64,000 nt of DNA from Rivibacter subsaxonicus (GTDB taxonomy: Bacteria > Pseudomonadota > Gammaproteobacteria > Burkholderiales > Burkholderiaceae_C): contig NZ_SHKP01000008.1 of assembly GCF_004217215.1 (NCBI RefSeq), positions 62,001-126,000 of the forward strand, read 5' to 3'. The notes below the pieces were generated by a model, which saw only the letters and a list, made by a program, of their open reading frames with translations, did no database searches and was not told the DNA's origin. A program made the translations under genes and the position numbers. Every line of letters starts with the position of its first letter. Position 1 is the stretch's first letter. This document shows, in pieces, positions 39,812-48,189 of the stretch.

Positions 39812-40264
39812 ATGAAGGTGCTCAACCTCCAGTGCGATCAGGGTCATGGCTTCGAGGGCTGGTTCGGCTCCGAGGCCGACTATGCGCAGCAGTGCGAGCG
39901 CGGCCTGCTCGAGTGCCCGCTGTGCGCCAGTGCCACCGTGCACCGGCTGCCGAGTGCGCCGCGGCTGAATTTGTCGAACCCGCGACCACCGCGGGCTGCC
40001 GAGCCGGTGCCGGCGGCCTGCCACACGCCCGAGCAGCAGAGCGTGCAGGCTCTGTGGCTCAAGGCCGTGCGGCACGCGATTGCCAGCACCGAGGATGTCG
40101 GCGAGCGCTTCGCCGAGGAGGCCCGGCGCATCCACTACGGCGAGGGTGAGCAGCGCGGCATTCGCGGTCGCGCCTCGGCCGAAGACGCGGCTTCGCTGCG
40201 CGACGAGGGCATCGAGGTGATGAGCCTGAGCCTTCCGCCGGCGCTGAAAGAGCCGCTGCAATAG
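39812..40264 (+). CDS. DUF1178 family protein, possible zinc ribbon
   Basis: 150 residues. The N-terminus has MKVLNLQCDQGHGFEGWF and ECPLC, giving CxxxH and CxxC pairs that look like a small metal site, followed by a helical region (GERFAEEARRIHYGE). This matches DUF1178, which has no known function. It is the third gene of a run behind nuoN and is convergent with the FAD-linked dehydrogenase 11 bases away. Confidence 0.85.
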   Translation: MKVLNLQCDQGHGFEGWFGSEADYAQQCERGLLECPLCASATVHRLPSAPRLNLSNPRPPRAAEPVPAACHTPEQQSVQALWLKAVRHAIASTEDVGERFAEEARRIHYGEGEQRGIRGRASAEDAASLRDEGIEVMSLSLPPALKEPLQ

Positions 40265-40275
40265 CGGCCGGGCCT

Positions 40276-41709
40276 TCAGGGCTCGGCGAGCACCCGCCCC
40301 GGGTTCATGATCCCCTGCGGGTCGAGCGCCTGCTTGATCGCTCGCATCAGCGCGAGCGCCACCGCACTCTTGCGCTGCGCCAACTCCTCGCGCTTGAGCT
40401 CGCCGATGCCATGCTCGGCCGAGATCGAGCCGCCATGGGCCACCACCGCGTCATAGACGATGCGGTTGACCGCCGGCTCCTGCTCGCGCAGGAAGGCGGC
40501 GCCATCGACGCCTTCGGGTGCCTGCACGTTGTAGTGCAGGTTGCCGTCGCCCAGGTGGCCGAAGTTGACGAAGCGGATGCCGGCGTCGTGGCGCAGCAGC
40601 GCCGCGTCGGCCGCGGCGACGAAGGCCGGGATGCTCGACACCGCCAGCGCGATGTCGTGCTTGATGTTGAGCCCTTCCTCGCTCTGCGCGAGCGGGATGC
40701 TCTCGCGCAGGTGCCACAGCGCGTGCGACTGCGCCTGGCTCTCGGCGACCACCGCGTCCGAGATCTCGCCCGCCTCGAGCGCCTGCTCGAGCAGGGCCTC
40801 GAAGGCGCTGCGCGCGTGTTCGGCGCTCTCGTGGTCGGAGAGTTCGAGCAGCACCGCCCAGCTTGCCGGTGGCAGCGGCTGCGCGAGCTGAGGGAAATGC
40901 CGCGCCACCAGCGCCAGCGAAAGCCGGTTCATCACCTCGAAGCCGCTCAGGCCGGCGCCCAGCGTCGCGCGGGCGCCCATCAGCAGCGCCACGCAGTGCT
41001 CGAGCGAGCCGCAGGCGGCCAGCGCGGTCATGCTCGCCGCCGGTCGCGGATGCAGCTTGAGCGTGGCGGCGGTGATGATGCCGAGCGTGCCTTCGCTGCC
41101 GATGAACAGGTCGCGCAGGTCGTAGCCGGTGTTGTCCTTGCGCAGGCCCGAGAGGCCGTGCCAGATCTCGCCGGTTGCCGTGACGACCTCGAGCCCGAGG
41201 CAGAGCTCGCGCGCGTTGCCGTAGCGCAGCACCTGGGTGCCGCCGGCGTTGGTCGCGAGGTTGCCGCCGATGGTGCAACTGCCCTCGGCCGCCAGGCTGA
41301 GCGGAAACAGCAGCCCGGCGCCGTCGGCCGCCTCCTGCACCACCTGGAGCACGCAGCCGGCCTCGGCGGTCAGCGTCAGGTTGGCGGGGTCGATCGCACG
41401 GATGCGGTTCAGTCGCGCCAGCGACAGCAACAACTGGCTGCCGCTGGCATCGGGCACGCCGCCGCCGACCAGGCCGGTGTTGCCACCCTGCGGCACCAGG
41501 GCCACGCCATGCGCCGCGCAGGCGCGTACCACGGCCGCCACCTCTTCGCTGTTGCCGGGCCGCACCACCGCCAGCGCGCGGCCGCGGTAGCGCTTGCGCC
41601 AGTCAATCTCCCAGGCCGAGAGATCGCCTTCGTCGAGCACGTGGGCGGCGCCAAGCAGCGTGCGCAGTTCCTGCAGCAGGGCGGGTTTGGAGTCTTGGGT
41701 CGGGGTCAT
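40276..41709 (-). CDS. FAD-linked 2-hydroxyacid dehydrogenase (GlcD/D-lactate or D-2-hydroxyglutarate type)
   Basis: 477 residues. An N-terminal FAD-binding domain of the vanillyl-alcohol oxidase fold (about 40-220; PQGGNTGLVGGG) is followed by a C-terminal FAD-oxidase domain with FGHLGDGNLHYN and SAEHGIGELKREEL, the latter typical of the metal-binding and catalytic region. It probably oxidises a D-2-hydroxyacid such as D-lactate or D-2-hydroxyglutarate and passes electrons to the quinone pool or a flavoprotein. No GlcE/GlcF partners are nearby, which favours a stand-alone enzyme. The start is MTPTQDSK at 41709. Confidence 0.85.
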   Translation of the reverse strand: MTPTQDSKPALLQELRTLLGAAHVLDEGDLSAWEIDWRKRYRGRALAVVRPGNSEEVAAVVRACAAHGVALVPQGGNTGLVGGGVPDASGSQLLLSLARLNRIRAIDPANLTLTAEAGCVLQVVQEAADGAGLLFPLSLAAEGSCTIGGNLATNAGGTQVLRYGNARELCLGLEVVTATGEIWHGLSGLRKDNTGYDLRDLFIGSEGTLGIITAATLKLHPRPAASMTALAACGSLEHCVALLMGARATLGAGLSGFEVMNRLSLALVARHFPQLAQPLPPASWAVLLELSDHESAEHARSAFEALLEQALEAGEISDAVVAESQAQSHALWHLRESIPLAQSEEGLNIKHDIALAVSSIPAFVAAADAALLRHDAGIRFVNFGHLGDGNLHYNVQAPEGVDGAAFLREQEPAVNRIVYDAVVAHGGSISAEHGIGELKREELAQRKSAVALALMRAIKQALDPQGIMNPGRVLAEP

Positions 41710-41756
41710 TGCATCGATCTGAATTCGGGTCGGCCGCGCGCTCCGACCTCGGGGAT

Positions 41757-42179
41757 TCAGCCGGCGGCGAGCGCCGCCCGGTTCTTGAACCGGGCTCGCA
41801 CATGCCAGCTGCAGGCCACGAAGAGCAACACGCTCAGGGCCACCTCGACCAGCGCCAGGACCATGCCGATGCCGGTCTCGGTGCTGGCGCGCACCACGCC
41901 CTCGGTGAAGTAGAGCCAGACCAGCAGGCTGAGCCAGCGGTAGGTGTAGAGCCGCATCTTCAGCAACCCGGTCACGGCGAAGGCCAGCGGCAGCACCTTG
42001 AGCGCCAGCGTGCCGCGGCCGGTGGGCGACAGCCACAGTTCCCAGGCCAGGCCGAGCACGATCAGCGCCAGCACGCAGGAAACGGCGAGCGCACGCGAGG
42101 CGAGGGCCGCCCTGGAAGGGGCCGCGGCAGGCGTCGCGGAGGTGTCGGCAGGGGCAGGAGTGACAGTCACGGCTGGCAT
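41757..42179 (-). CDS. DUF2069 family membrane protein
   Basis: 140 residues with three or four hydrophobic segments; LPLAFAVTGLLKMRLYTYRWLSLLVWLYFTEG is the DUF2069 core. In many betaproteobacteria this gene sits between wrbA and yihY; wrbA is absent here. Its start at 42179 is only 10 bases from the divergent yihY start. Function unknown. Confidence 0.78.
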   Translation of the reverse strand: MPAVTVTPAPADTSATPAAAPSRAALASRALAVSCVLALIVLGLAWELWLSPTGRGTLALKVLPLAFAVTGLLKMRLYTYRWLSLLVWLYFTEGVVRASTETGIGMVLALVEVALSVLLFVACSWHVRARFKNRAALAAG

Positions 42180-42189
42180 GATAGCCAGC

Positions 42190-43428
42190 ATGACTTCCTC
42201 GCTCGCCCTGTCGCGCTCGCTGCTCGCTCGCCTGCGCGAGTTGCTGCGCACCCTGCGCACCTGGCCCTGGTTCGACACGCTGGCCACGCTGCGCAAGCGT
42301 TTCGGCGAGGACCACCTGAGCCTGACCGCGAGCAGCCTGACCTTCACCACCACGCTGGCGCTGGTGCCGCTGGCCACCGTGACATTGGCCGTGTTCACCG
42401 CGTTCCCGATGTTCGGCCGCATGCAGGCCACGGTGGAGAAGTACTTCGTGCAGGCGCTGGTGCCGGAGTACATCGCCAAGCCGGTGCTGGGCGCGCTGAC
42501 CGGCTTTGCGCTCAAGGCCAACCGCATCGGCCTGGTCGGCTTGCTGTTCGTCGTGCTGGCCGCGCTGATGCTGATGATGACCATCGACCGCACGCTCAAC
42601 AGCATCTGGCGCGTGCCGCACTCGCGGCGGATCGCGCAGCGGGTGCTGGTCTACTGGGCCGCGCTGACGCTGGGCCCGCTGGTGCTGGGGATGAGCCTGT
42701 CGCTGCCCACGTACCTGATGGCGTTGTCGGGCGGCCGCGCCGCGCCGAGCTCGGAGGGCCGCGCGCTGTTCTTCGACGTGCTGCAGTCGGTGCTGCTGGC
42801 TGCCGGCATGGCCGCGCTCTACCACTACGTGCCCAACACCGCGGTGCGCTGGCGCCACGCCTGGGCCGGCGGCATCTTCGTGGCGATCGGTTTCGAGATC
42901 GCCAAGTGGGGCTTCGCGCTTTACCTGCGCATGGCGCCGAGCTACACGACGATCTACGGCGCCTTTGCCGCGGTGCCGATCTTCCTGCTCTGGCTCTATT
43001 TCGTCTGGGTCATCGTGCTGCTCGGCGCGGTGATCGCCGCCTATGCGCCCAGCCTGTCGATGCAGGTGGTGCGGCGCGCCGACACGCCGGGCTACCGCTT
43101 CGATCTGGCGCTGGTGGTGCTGGGCCTGCTCGCGCAGGCGCGCGAGGGCAGCGCGCATGGGCTTAGTGCGGCGCAGATGGCGGCCACGCTGCGGGCCGAC
43201 CCGCTGCAGCTCGAGCCGATCCTCGACACGCTGCTGCAGCTCGACTGGGTCGTGCGGCTCGACGAGGGCGACGAGCCGCGCCACGTGCTGCTGGTCGATC
43301 CGGCCCGCACGCCGGCGCAGCCGCTGCTGGCTGCGCTGCTGCTCGAACCCTCGGAGGCGGTGCGCGGCTTCTGGCAACGCGCCGGCTTCGAGACGCTGAC
43401 GCTGCAGGACATGATCGACCGGCGCTGA
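42190..43428 (+). CDS. YihY/virulence factor BrkB family membrane protein
   Basis: 412 residues. An N-terminal YihY domain (about 40-290) has six hydrophobic segments, including ASSLTFTTTLALVPLATVTLAVF and IYGAFAAVPIFLLWLYFVWVIVLLGA. A soluble C-terminal extension of about 120 residues with helix-turn-helix-like segments (GLSAAQMAATLRADPLQLEPIL) is typical of betaproteobacterial members. Despite an old RNase BN name, the family is not a nuclease; its role is unsettled. The start ATG 42190 is chosen; ATG 42178 is also open. Confidence 0.88.
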   Translation: MTSSLALSRSLLARLRELLRTLRTWPWFDTLATLRKRFGEDHLSLTASSLTFTTTLALVPLATVTLAVFTAFPMFGRMQATVEKYFVQALVPEYIAKPVLGALTGFALKANRIGLVGLLFVVLAALMLMMTIDRTLNSIWRVPHSRRIAQRVLVYWAALTLGPLVLGMSLSLPTYLMALSGGRAAPSSEGRALFFDVLQSVLLAAGMAALYHYVPNTAVRWRHAWAGGIFVAIGFEIAKWGFALYLRMAPSYTTIYGAFAAVPIFLLWLYFVWVIVLLGAVIAAYAPSLSMQVVRRADTPGYRFDLALVVLGLLAQAREGSAHGLSAAQMAATLRADPLQLEPILDTLLQLDWVVRLDEGDEPRHVLLVDPARTPAQPLLAALLLEPSEAVRGFWQRAGFETLTLQDMIDRR

Positions 43429-43450
43429 ACTCGCGGCCGGCACCCGGTCT

Positions 43451-44722
43451 TCAGCCGCGCTTGAGCGGCTCGGCCTCGGCGCAGTGAAAGGCGCGGTCCC
43501 GACCGAGCCGCTTGGCCGCGTACATCGCATCGTCGGCACGCTGGATCAGCCGCACCGACTCGAGCGCGTCGTCGGGCGCCAGCGCATAGCCGATGCTGGC
43601 GCTGACGCTAGGCTCGCCCGCCACGCCTGCGCCGCAGCGGCGCACCGCGGCGCGCAGGTGCGAGGCCAGCGCGTGGGCGCCGGCCTCGTCGCGCACCGAG
43701 GCCAGCACCAGGAACTCGTCGCCGCCGTAGCGGCCGACCACGTCGTCGGCGCGAACGGCCGACTGCAGCGCGGCGGCGGTGGCCACCAGCAACTGGTCGC
43801 CCGCGCGATGGCCGAGGCTGTCGTTGACGGCCTTGAAGCCATCGAGGTCGACGAAGAACAGCGCCAGCGGCGCCGCCCGGCTGGCATGCGGCAGCCGGCT
43901 CTCGAGCCGGGCCAGGACCGCGCCACGGCTCAGCACGCCGGTCAGCGTGTCTTCCTCGACGCTGCGCTGCAGCTGCTCGCGCGCCTGCGAGAGCTCGTGG
44001 ACGTCGATGCTGACGGTGTAGAGGCCGACGACCTCGCCGTTGGCATCGAGGTCGGGCACGTAGCTGGTGCGCATCCAGCGCTGCTCGTGTTCCGAGAGCC
44101 GCACCAGGCGCGTGTACTGCACCGACTCGCCGGCCAGCGCGCGCTCGAAGTAGGGCCGGTGCTCCTCCCAGCGCTTGGGGCCTCGCACCTCGCCGATCGG
44201 GCGCCCGAGCAACTGGGCGGCATCCATGCCGGTGATCTGCTGGTAGGCCTTGTTGACGAACAGCAGCTTGAACTCCCGGTCGACGTAGGTCAGCGGGTAG
44301 GGAATGTTCTCGGTGAACCGGTCGAGCCGTCTGCGGCTGGCCTCGAGCTGCTCGCGCGCGAGCACGTCCAGATGGATGTCGACCGCGATCGTGTAGATCG
44401 CCTCGACCCGGCCCTCCTTGTTGCGGTCCGGGAAGGCGAGGATCCGTGCCCAGCGCGAGGGTCCGCCCTGGTGCGTCAGCTGCCGTTCGTAGCGGACGGT
44501 CTCGCCGGCAAGGGCGCGTGTGAAGGCGTCGCTGGCGGCCGCCCAGGCGGCATCGCCGAAGATCTCGGCCATCGTGCGGCCAATCAGCTGTTCGCGATCG
44601 AGGCCCGACCAGGCCACGTAGGGCTGGTTGCAGAAGCTCAGCCGCAACTCGCCGTCCCAGCGACCGATCGGCAGCTCGATCGCGTCGGCCAGCCGCGCGA
44701 CATGATCGAAGGAGCCGTCCAT
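43451..44722 (-). CDS. PAS-PAS-GGDEF diguanylate cyclase
   Basis: 423 residues. Two PAS domains (about 10-125 and 128-245), each ending in a PAC-like part (IYTIAVDIH and LYTVSIDVH), precede a GGDEF domain (about 255-415). The active-site motif is intact (RYGGDEFLVL), and an RxxD inhibitory site (RADD) lies five residues before it, so product inhibition is expected. It makes cyclic di-GMP. No membrane segments, so it senses something in the cytoplasm; the ligand is unknown. It is followed closely on the same strand by no partner; DUF962 lies upstream. Confidence 0.92.
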   Translation of the reverse strand: MDGSFDHVARLADAIELPIGRWDGELRLSFCNQPYVAWSGLDREQLIGRTMAEIFGDAAWAAASDAFTRALAGETVRYERQLTHQGGPSRWARILAFPDRNKEGRVEAIYTIAVDIHLDVLAREQLEASRRRLDRFTENIPYPLTYVDREFKLLFVNKAYQQITGMDAAQLLGRPIGEVRGPKRWEEHRPYFERALAGESVQYTRLVRLSEHEQRWMRTSYVPDLDANGEVVGLYTVSIDVHELSQAREQLQRSVEEDTLTGVLSRGAVLARLESRLPHASRAAPLALFFVDLDGFKAVNDSLGHRAGDQLLVATAAALQSAVRADDVVGRYGGDEFLVLASVRDEAGAHALASHLRAAVRRCGAGVAGEPSVSASIGYALAPDDALESVRLIQRADDAMYAAKRLGRDRAFHCAEAEPLKRG

Positions 44723-44746
44723 CGGCGCAGCGTTCGGGTGAGGGGC

Positions 44747-45088
44747 TCAGAACCGGATCTTGCCGGTCCAGATGTCCTTGTACATCACCCAGTCGCCCAT
44801 GAAGCTCCACAGCGGGCGCTTGAAGGAGGCCGGCTTGTTCTTCTCGAAGCCGAAGTGTCCGATCCAGGCAAAGCCGTAGCCGCAGAGCAGGGCGTAGAGG
44901 AAGTACTGCGGCCGGCCGGTGGCTACCAGCATCGCCAGGCAGACCAGGGTCAGCGTCGAGCCGACGAAGTGCAGCCGGCGGCAGGTGCGGTTGCTGTGCT
45001 CGCTCAGATAGAAGGGATAGAACTCGGCGAAGCTGCGCATGGCGCGGGGGTCGGGCTTGGCGGCGGAGGTGTCGGCGATGGTGTTCAT
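44747..45088 (-). CDS. DUF962/Mpo1-like membrane protein
   Basis: 113 residues with two hydrophobic segments. FAEFYPFYLSEHSNRTCRRLHFVGS and GYGFAWIGHFGFEKNKPASFKRP carry the His residues conserved in the Mpo1 family, whose yeast member is an iron-dependent dioxygenase acting on 2-hydroxy fatty acids. Bacterial members are not characterised as far as I know, so only the family is claimed. It sits between the GGDEF gene and an alpha/beta hydrolase on the same strand. Confidence 0.85.
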   Translation of the reverse strand: MNTIADTSAAKPDPRAMRSFAEFYPFYLSEHSNRTCRRLHFVGSTLTLVCLAMLVATGRPQYFLYALLCGYGFAWIGHFGFEKNKPASFKRPLWSFMGDWVMYKDIWTGKIRF

Positions 45089-45113
45089 GGCAATCGTGAA
45101 AAAGCGGCCTGGA

Positions 45114-45914
45114 TCAGCTTAATGCGCTTCGCATCGCATTCAATACGGGCTCGGGCGCCTCGGCCATCAGTTGATGCCCTGCCGGCACCATCAGCACCCG
45201 CGCCTTGAGTGCCTGCGCCAGTTCGGCCGTGGCCTTGGGCGATGTCATCTGGTCGCGCTCGCCGAGGATGAACGTGGCCGGGCAGCGCACGCGGCTCGCG
45301 GCCTCGAGCCCGCCGGCGTAGCGGTCGCAGACCGAGAAGTCGTGGTGAAAGAGGGTCGGGTCATCCTGGCGTGCCAGCACCTGGTGCATCAGTGCCCGGC
45401 TGCCACCGCGCAACCAGTTGCCGGGGCCGGGAAAGCCCGGCTTGGGCGCCAGCGTCGAGAAGCTGAACTGGACCGTCATCTCGATCGCCCGCGACGGTTC
45501 GACGAGCGCGGTCTCGAGCAGCGCGGCCGAGACCGTCATCGGGTAGGCGGTGCCGAGCATCGCGAGGTGGGTGATGCGCTCGGGGGCGCGGCCGGCGGCC
45601 TCCAGCGCGATCAGCGAACCCATGCTGTGGCCGGCCAGCGCGGCGCGCTGCACGCCGGCGGCATCGAGCAGCGCCAGCACCCAGTCGGCCGCGGCCTCGA
45701 CATCGGCCAGCGGCGGGCCGGCGCTGCGCATGTGGCCGGGCAGGTCGACCGCCAGCACCGAGCGGCCATGGTGGGCGAACCAGCGCGCCAGCAGGTTCCA
45801 GACGCCGTGGTCGTTGAGCGCGCCGTGGATGAAGACCACGCAGGGCAGGGCCGGGTCGAAGGGTTTGCCGCCGGTGTAGGCGTAGGCCTCGTGGCCGTCG
45901 ACGATCAAATTCAT
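45114..45914 (-). CDS. Alpha/beta-hydrolase
   Basis: 266 residues, cytoplasmic. Seen are the oxyanion-hole region VFIHGALNDHGVW, the nucleophile elbow GHSMGS and a probable catalytic His in PAGHQLMAEAP near the C-terminus, with an Asp in GERDQMTSP before it. The triad is complete. The substrate is not deducible. It starts at 45914; behind it toward metY is a 235-base spacer full of hairpins. Confidence 0.83.
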   Translation of the reverse strand: MNLIVDGHEAYAYTGGKPFDPALPCVVFIHGALNDHGVWNLLARWFAHHGRSVLAVDLPGHMRSAGPPLADVEAAADWVLALLDAAGVQRAALAGHSMGSLIALEAAGRAPERITHLAMLGTAYPMTVSAALLETALVEPSRAIEMTVQFSFSTLAPKPGFPGPGNWLRGGSRALMHQVLARQDDPTLFHHDFSVCDRYAGGLEAASRVRCPATFILGERDQMTSPKATAELAQALKARVLMVPAGHQLMAEAPEPVLNAMRSALS

Positions 45915-45944
45915 GACAACCCCTCGTCCGACGAGTACGTCGGC

Positions 45945-46013
45945 CGGTCTTGCAGACCGCGCTGGGCCGGGAGGCCCAGCCCTTCGCCAGGCATGAACAG
46001 TCCACAGGACTGT
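45945..46013. repeat. Run of short perfect hairpins
   Basis: Three perfect inverted pairs follow each other: CGGTCT-TGC-AGACCG (45945-45959), GCTGGGCC-GGGA-GGCCCAGC (45961-45980) and ACAGTCC-ACA-GGACTGT (45997-46013). None has a U-tract on either strand. They lie between the alpha/beta-hydrolase and the MetY-type gene. Confidence 0.75.
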
Positions 46014-46043
46014 CCATGTCCGGGCTCAGCCCCCGAGGGGAGC

Positions 46044-46110
46044 GAGTGGCGCGGCTCCAAGCCGGCCTGCGCCGACTTGGACGCCACGAGCGCCAGGCGC
46101 GTCTCGCGGC
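46044..46110. repeat. Palindromic intergenic repeat, copy 3
   Basis: GAGTGGCGCGGCTCCAAGCC differs by one base from copy 1 at 12476. The inverted arms TCCAAG and CTTGGA are kept, and the following GACGCCACGAGCG resembles GACGGCACGAAGG of copy 1. It lies in the spacer 5' of the alpha/beta-hydrolase and 3' of the MetY-type gene. Confidence 0.72.
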
Positions 46111-46149
46111 TGGCTGCGGCCGGCTTGGGCGCGGCCCGGCGCTCGGCCT

Positions 46150-47451
46150 TCATGGCACCGCCTTCTCGGCCACCTTCAGCGCCCGCTTCAGGTCGTCGAT
46201 CAGGTCCGCCGGATCCTCGAGCCCGATGGACAGCCGGATCGACCCCGGCCCGATGCCGGCCGCGCGCAGCGCTGCCTCGTCCATGCGGAAGTGCGTGGTC
46301 GAGGCCGGGTGGATCACCAGCGAGCGACAGTCGCCGACGTTGGCCAGGTGCGAGAAGATCTTCAGCGCCTCGACAAAGGCCTCGCCCTGGCGGCGCGAGC
46401 CCTTCAGCTCGAAGCTGAACACCGCCCCGGCGCCGCGCGGCAGCAGCTGGCGCGCCAGCGCGTGGTCCGGGTGCGACTCCAGTTCGGGGTAGCCGACTGC
46501 CGCCACCATCGGCTGCGCAGCGAGGAACTCGACCACCTTGCGCGTGTTCTCCACATGGCGTGCCATGCGCAGCGGCAGCGTCTCCAACCCCTGCAGCATC
46601 AGCCACGCGGTGTGCGGGCTCATGCAGGCACCGAAGTCGCGCAGCCCCTCGCGCCGTGCGCGCAGCAGGAAGGCGCCGTCGCTGCTTTCCTCGCTGAAGA
46701 CCATGCCGTGGAAGCCCTCGTAGGGCTCGGTCAGCTCGGGAAAGCGCGCCGAGAGTTCCCAGTCGAAGCGGCCGCCGTCGACCAGCACGCCGCCGACCAC
46801 GGTGCCGTGGCCACAGAGGAACTTGGTGGCCGAGTGGAAGACGATGTCGGCGCCATGCTCGATCGGCCGCAGCAGCCAGGGAGTGGTGAAGGTGGCGTCG
46901 ACCAGCAGCGGCAGGCCGGCCTCGTGCGCGATGGCGCTGACGCGCGGGATGTCGAGCACGTCGAGGCCGGGGTTGCCGAGCACCTCGCCGAACAGCAGCC
47001 GGGTGTTGGGCCGGATCGCGGCGCGCCAGCCGTCGATGTCGCGCGGCTTGACGAAGGTCGTCTCGATGCCGAAGCGTGGCAGCGTGTAGGCCAGCAGGTT
47101 GTGCGAGCCGCCGTACAGCGCCGAACTGGCCACGATGTGGCTGCCGGCGCCGAGCAGCGTGCTGATCGCCAGATGCAACGCGGCCTGGCCGCTGGCGGTG
47201 GCGATGGCGCCGACGCCGCCATCGAGCGCGGCCATGCGTTCCTCGAAGACCGCGTTGGTCGGGTTGCTGATGCGGCTGTAGACATGGCCGGGCCGCTCGA
47301 GGTTGAACAGCGAGGCGGCCTGCTCGCTGCTCTCGAAGACGAAGGAGGTGCTCAGGTGCAGCGGCGTCACGCGCGCGCCGGTGGCCGGGTCGGGGGCGGC
47401 GCCGGCATGCAGCGCGAGGGTGTCGAAACCGGGATCAGATGCTCCGGGCAT
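46150..47451 (-). CDS. metY: O-acetylhomoserine/O-succinylhomoserine sulfhydrylase (MetY type)
   Basis: 433-residue PLP enzyme of the Cys/Met metabolism family. The PLP lysine is K210 in FHSATKFLCGHG; YSRISNPTNAVFEERMAALDGG and the ending SIRLSIGLEDPADLIDDL are present. Length above 420 favours the MetY type, which joins O-acetylhomoserine with sulfide to give homocysteine, rather than MetZ/MetB of about 390-400. Substrate preference cannot be read for certain. The start MPGASDPGFD at 47451 is taken. Divergent from the CBS gene. Confidence 0.88.
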   Translation of the reverse strand: MPGASDPGFDTLALHAGAAPDPATGARVTPLHLSTSFVFESSEQAASLFNLERPGHVYSRISNPTNAVFEERMAALDGGVGAIATASGQAALHLAISTLLGAGSHIVASSALYGGSHNLLAYTLPRFGIETTFVKPRDIDGWRAAIRPNTRLLFGEVLGNPGLDVLDIPRVSAIAHEAGLPLLVDATFTTPWLLRPIEHGADIVFHSATKFLCGHGTVVGGVLVDGGRFDWELSARFPELTEPYEGFHGMVFSEESSDGAFLLRARREGLRDFGACMSPHTAWLMLQGLETLPLRMARHVENTRKVVEFLAAQPMVAAVGYPELESHPDHALARQLLPRGAGAVFSFELKGSRRQGEAFVEALKIFSHLANVGDCRSLVIHPASTTHFRMDEAALRAAGIGPGSIRLSIGLEDPADLIDDLKRALKVAEKAVP

Positions 47452-47557
47452 CGGGCTCTCCTCTAGGGGTTTCGCGACGGCCGGCAGAGGTCCGGGCCCG
47501 ATGCGATTGCGCGGCATTGTGGGCTATATTGGCCTTCAGTTTCTCTAGGAGCCGGCC

Positions 47558-48031
47558 ATGAAAGTCAGTGACATCCTGCGTAGCAAGGGCGCCGGCACGC
47601 TCTACACCGTCGTGCCCGACCAGCCTCTCGCCGAGGCCCTGATCACGATGGCCGAGTTCGACATCGGCTCGCTGGTCGTGATGGAGCATGGCGACCTCGT
47701 CGGCATCCTCACCTTCCGCGAGGTCATCGCGGCGGTGGTCAAGGGCGGCGGCAGCGTCGGCGCGAGCCTGGTGCGCAGCGTGATGGACGACCACCCGCTG
47801 ACCTGCACGCCCGAGGCCGAGATCGACGAGGTGCGCCGCATGATGCTCGGCCGCCATGCGCGCTACATGCCGGTGATGAACAGCGGCACGCTGCTCGGCG
47901 TGATCTCCTTCTACGACGTTGCCAAGGCGGTGGTCGACAGCCAGGACTTCGAGAACCGCATGCTCAAGGCCTACATCCGCGACTGGCCGGTCGAGGACGC
48001 GGCGCCGGCCGAGCAGCAGCCGCAACGCTGA
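47558..48031 (+). CDS. Two-CBS-domain protein
   Basis: 157 residues made of a tandem CBS pair (about 5-60 and 75-135), with DIGSLVVMEHGDLVGILTFREV and ARYMPVMNSGTLLGVISFYDVAK. Such pairs bind adenosine nucleotides and act as sensors. No enzyme domain is attached, so its target is unknown. A ribosome binding site (AGGAG) precedes the ATG. It is divergent from metY with 106 bases between starts. Confidence 0.88.
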   Translation: MKVSDILRSKGAGTLYTVVPDQPLAEALITMAEFDIGSLVVMEHGDLVGILTFREVIAAVVKGGGSVGASLVRSVMDDHPLTCTPEAEIDEVRRMMLGRHARYMPVMNSGTLLGVISFYDVAKAVVDSQDFENRMLKAYIRDWPVEDAAPAEQQPQR

Positions 48032-48189
48032 ACCGGCGCGCCGCCGCTGGCGACGATCCGGCCGCGGAGGCCGGGCCGGCGTGCCAGTTCTGACGATCTG
48101 CACGGGTCGGCACGAGCGCCGCGGCATCTGCGGCCGCGCGGGGCGGGAGGTCGGCGACAATCGCGGTCGTCCTCCTGCATCGCACGCTC

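Noticed and set aside
40276-43539. Continuous minus-strand frame suggesting a 1087-residue fusion of the FAD-linked dehydrogenase
   Set aside because: Only the last 477 codons carry family sequence. The rest lies opposite yihY and across the DUF2069 gene in another frame, with shadow composition.
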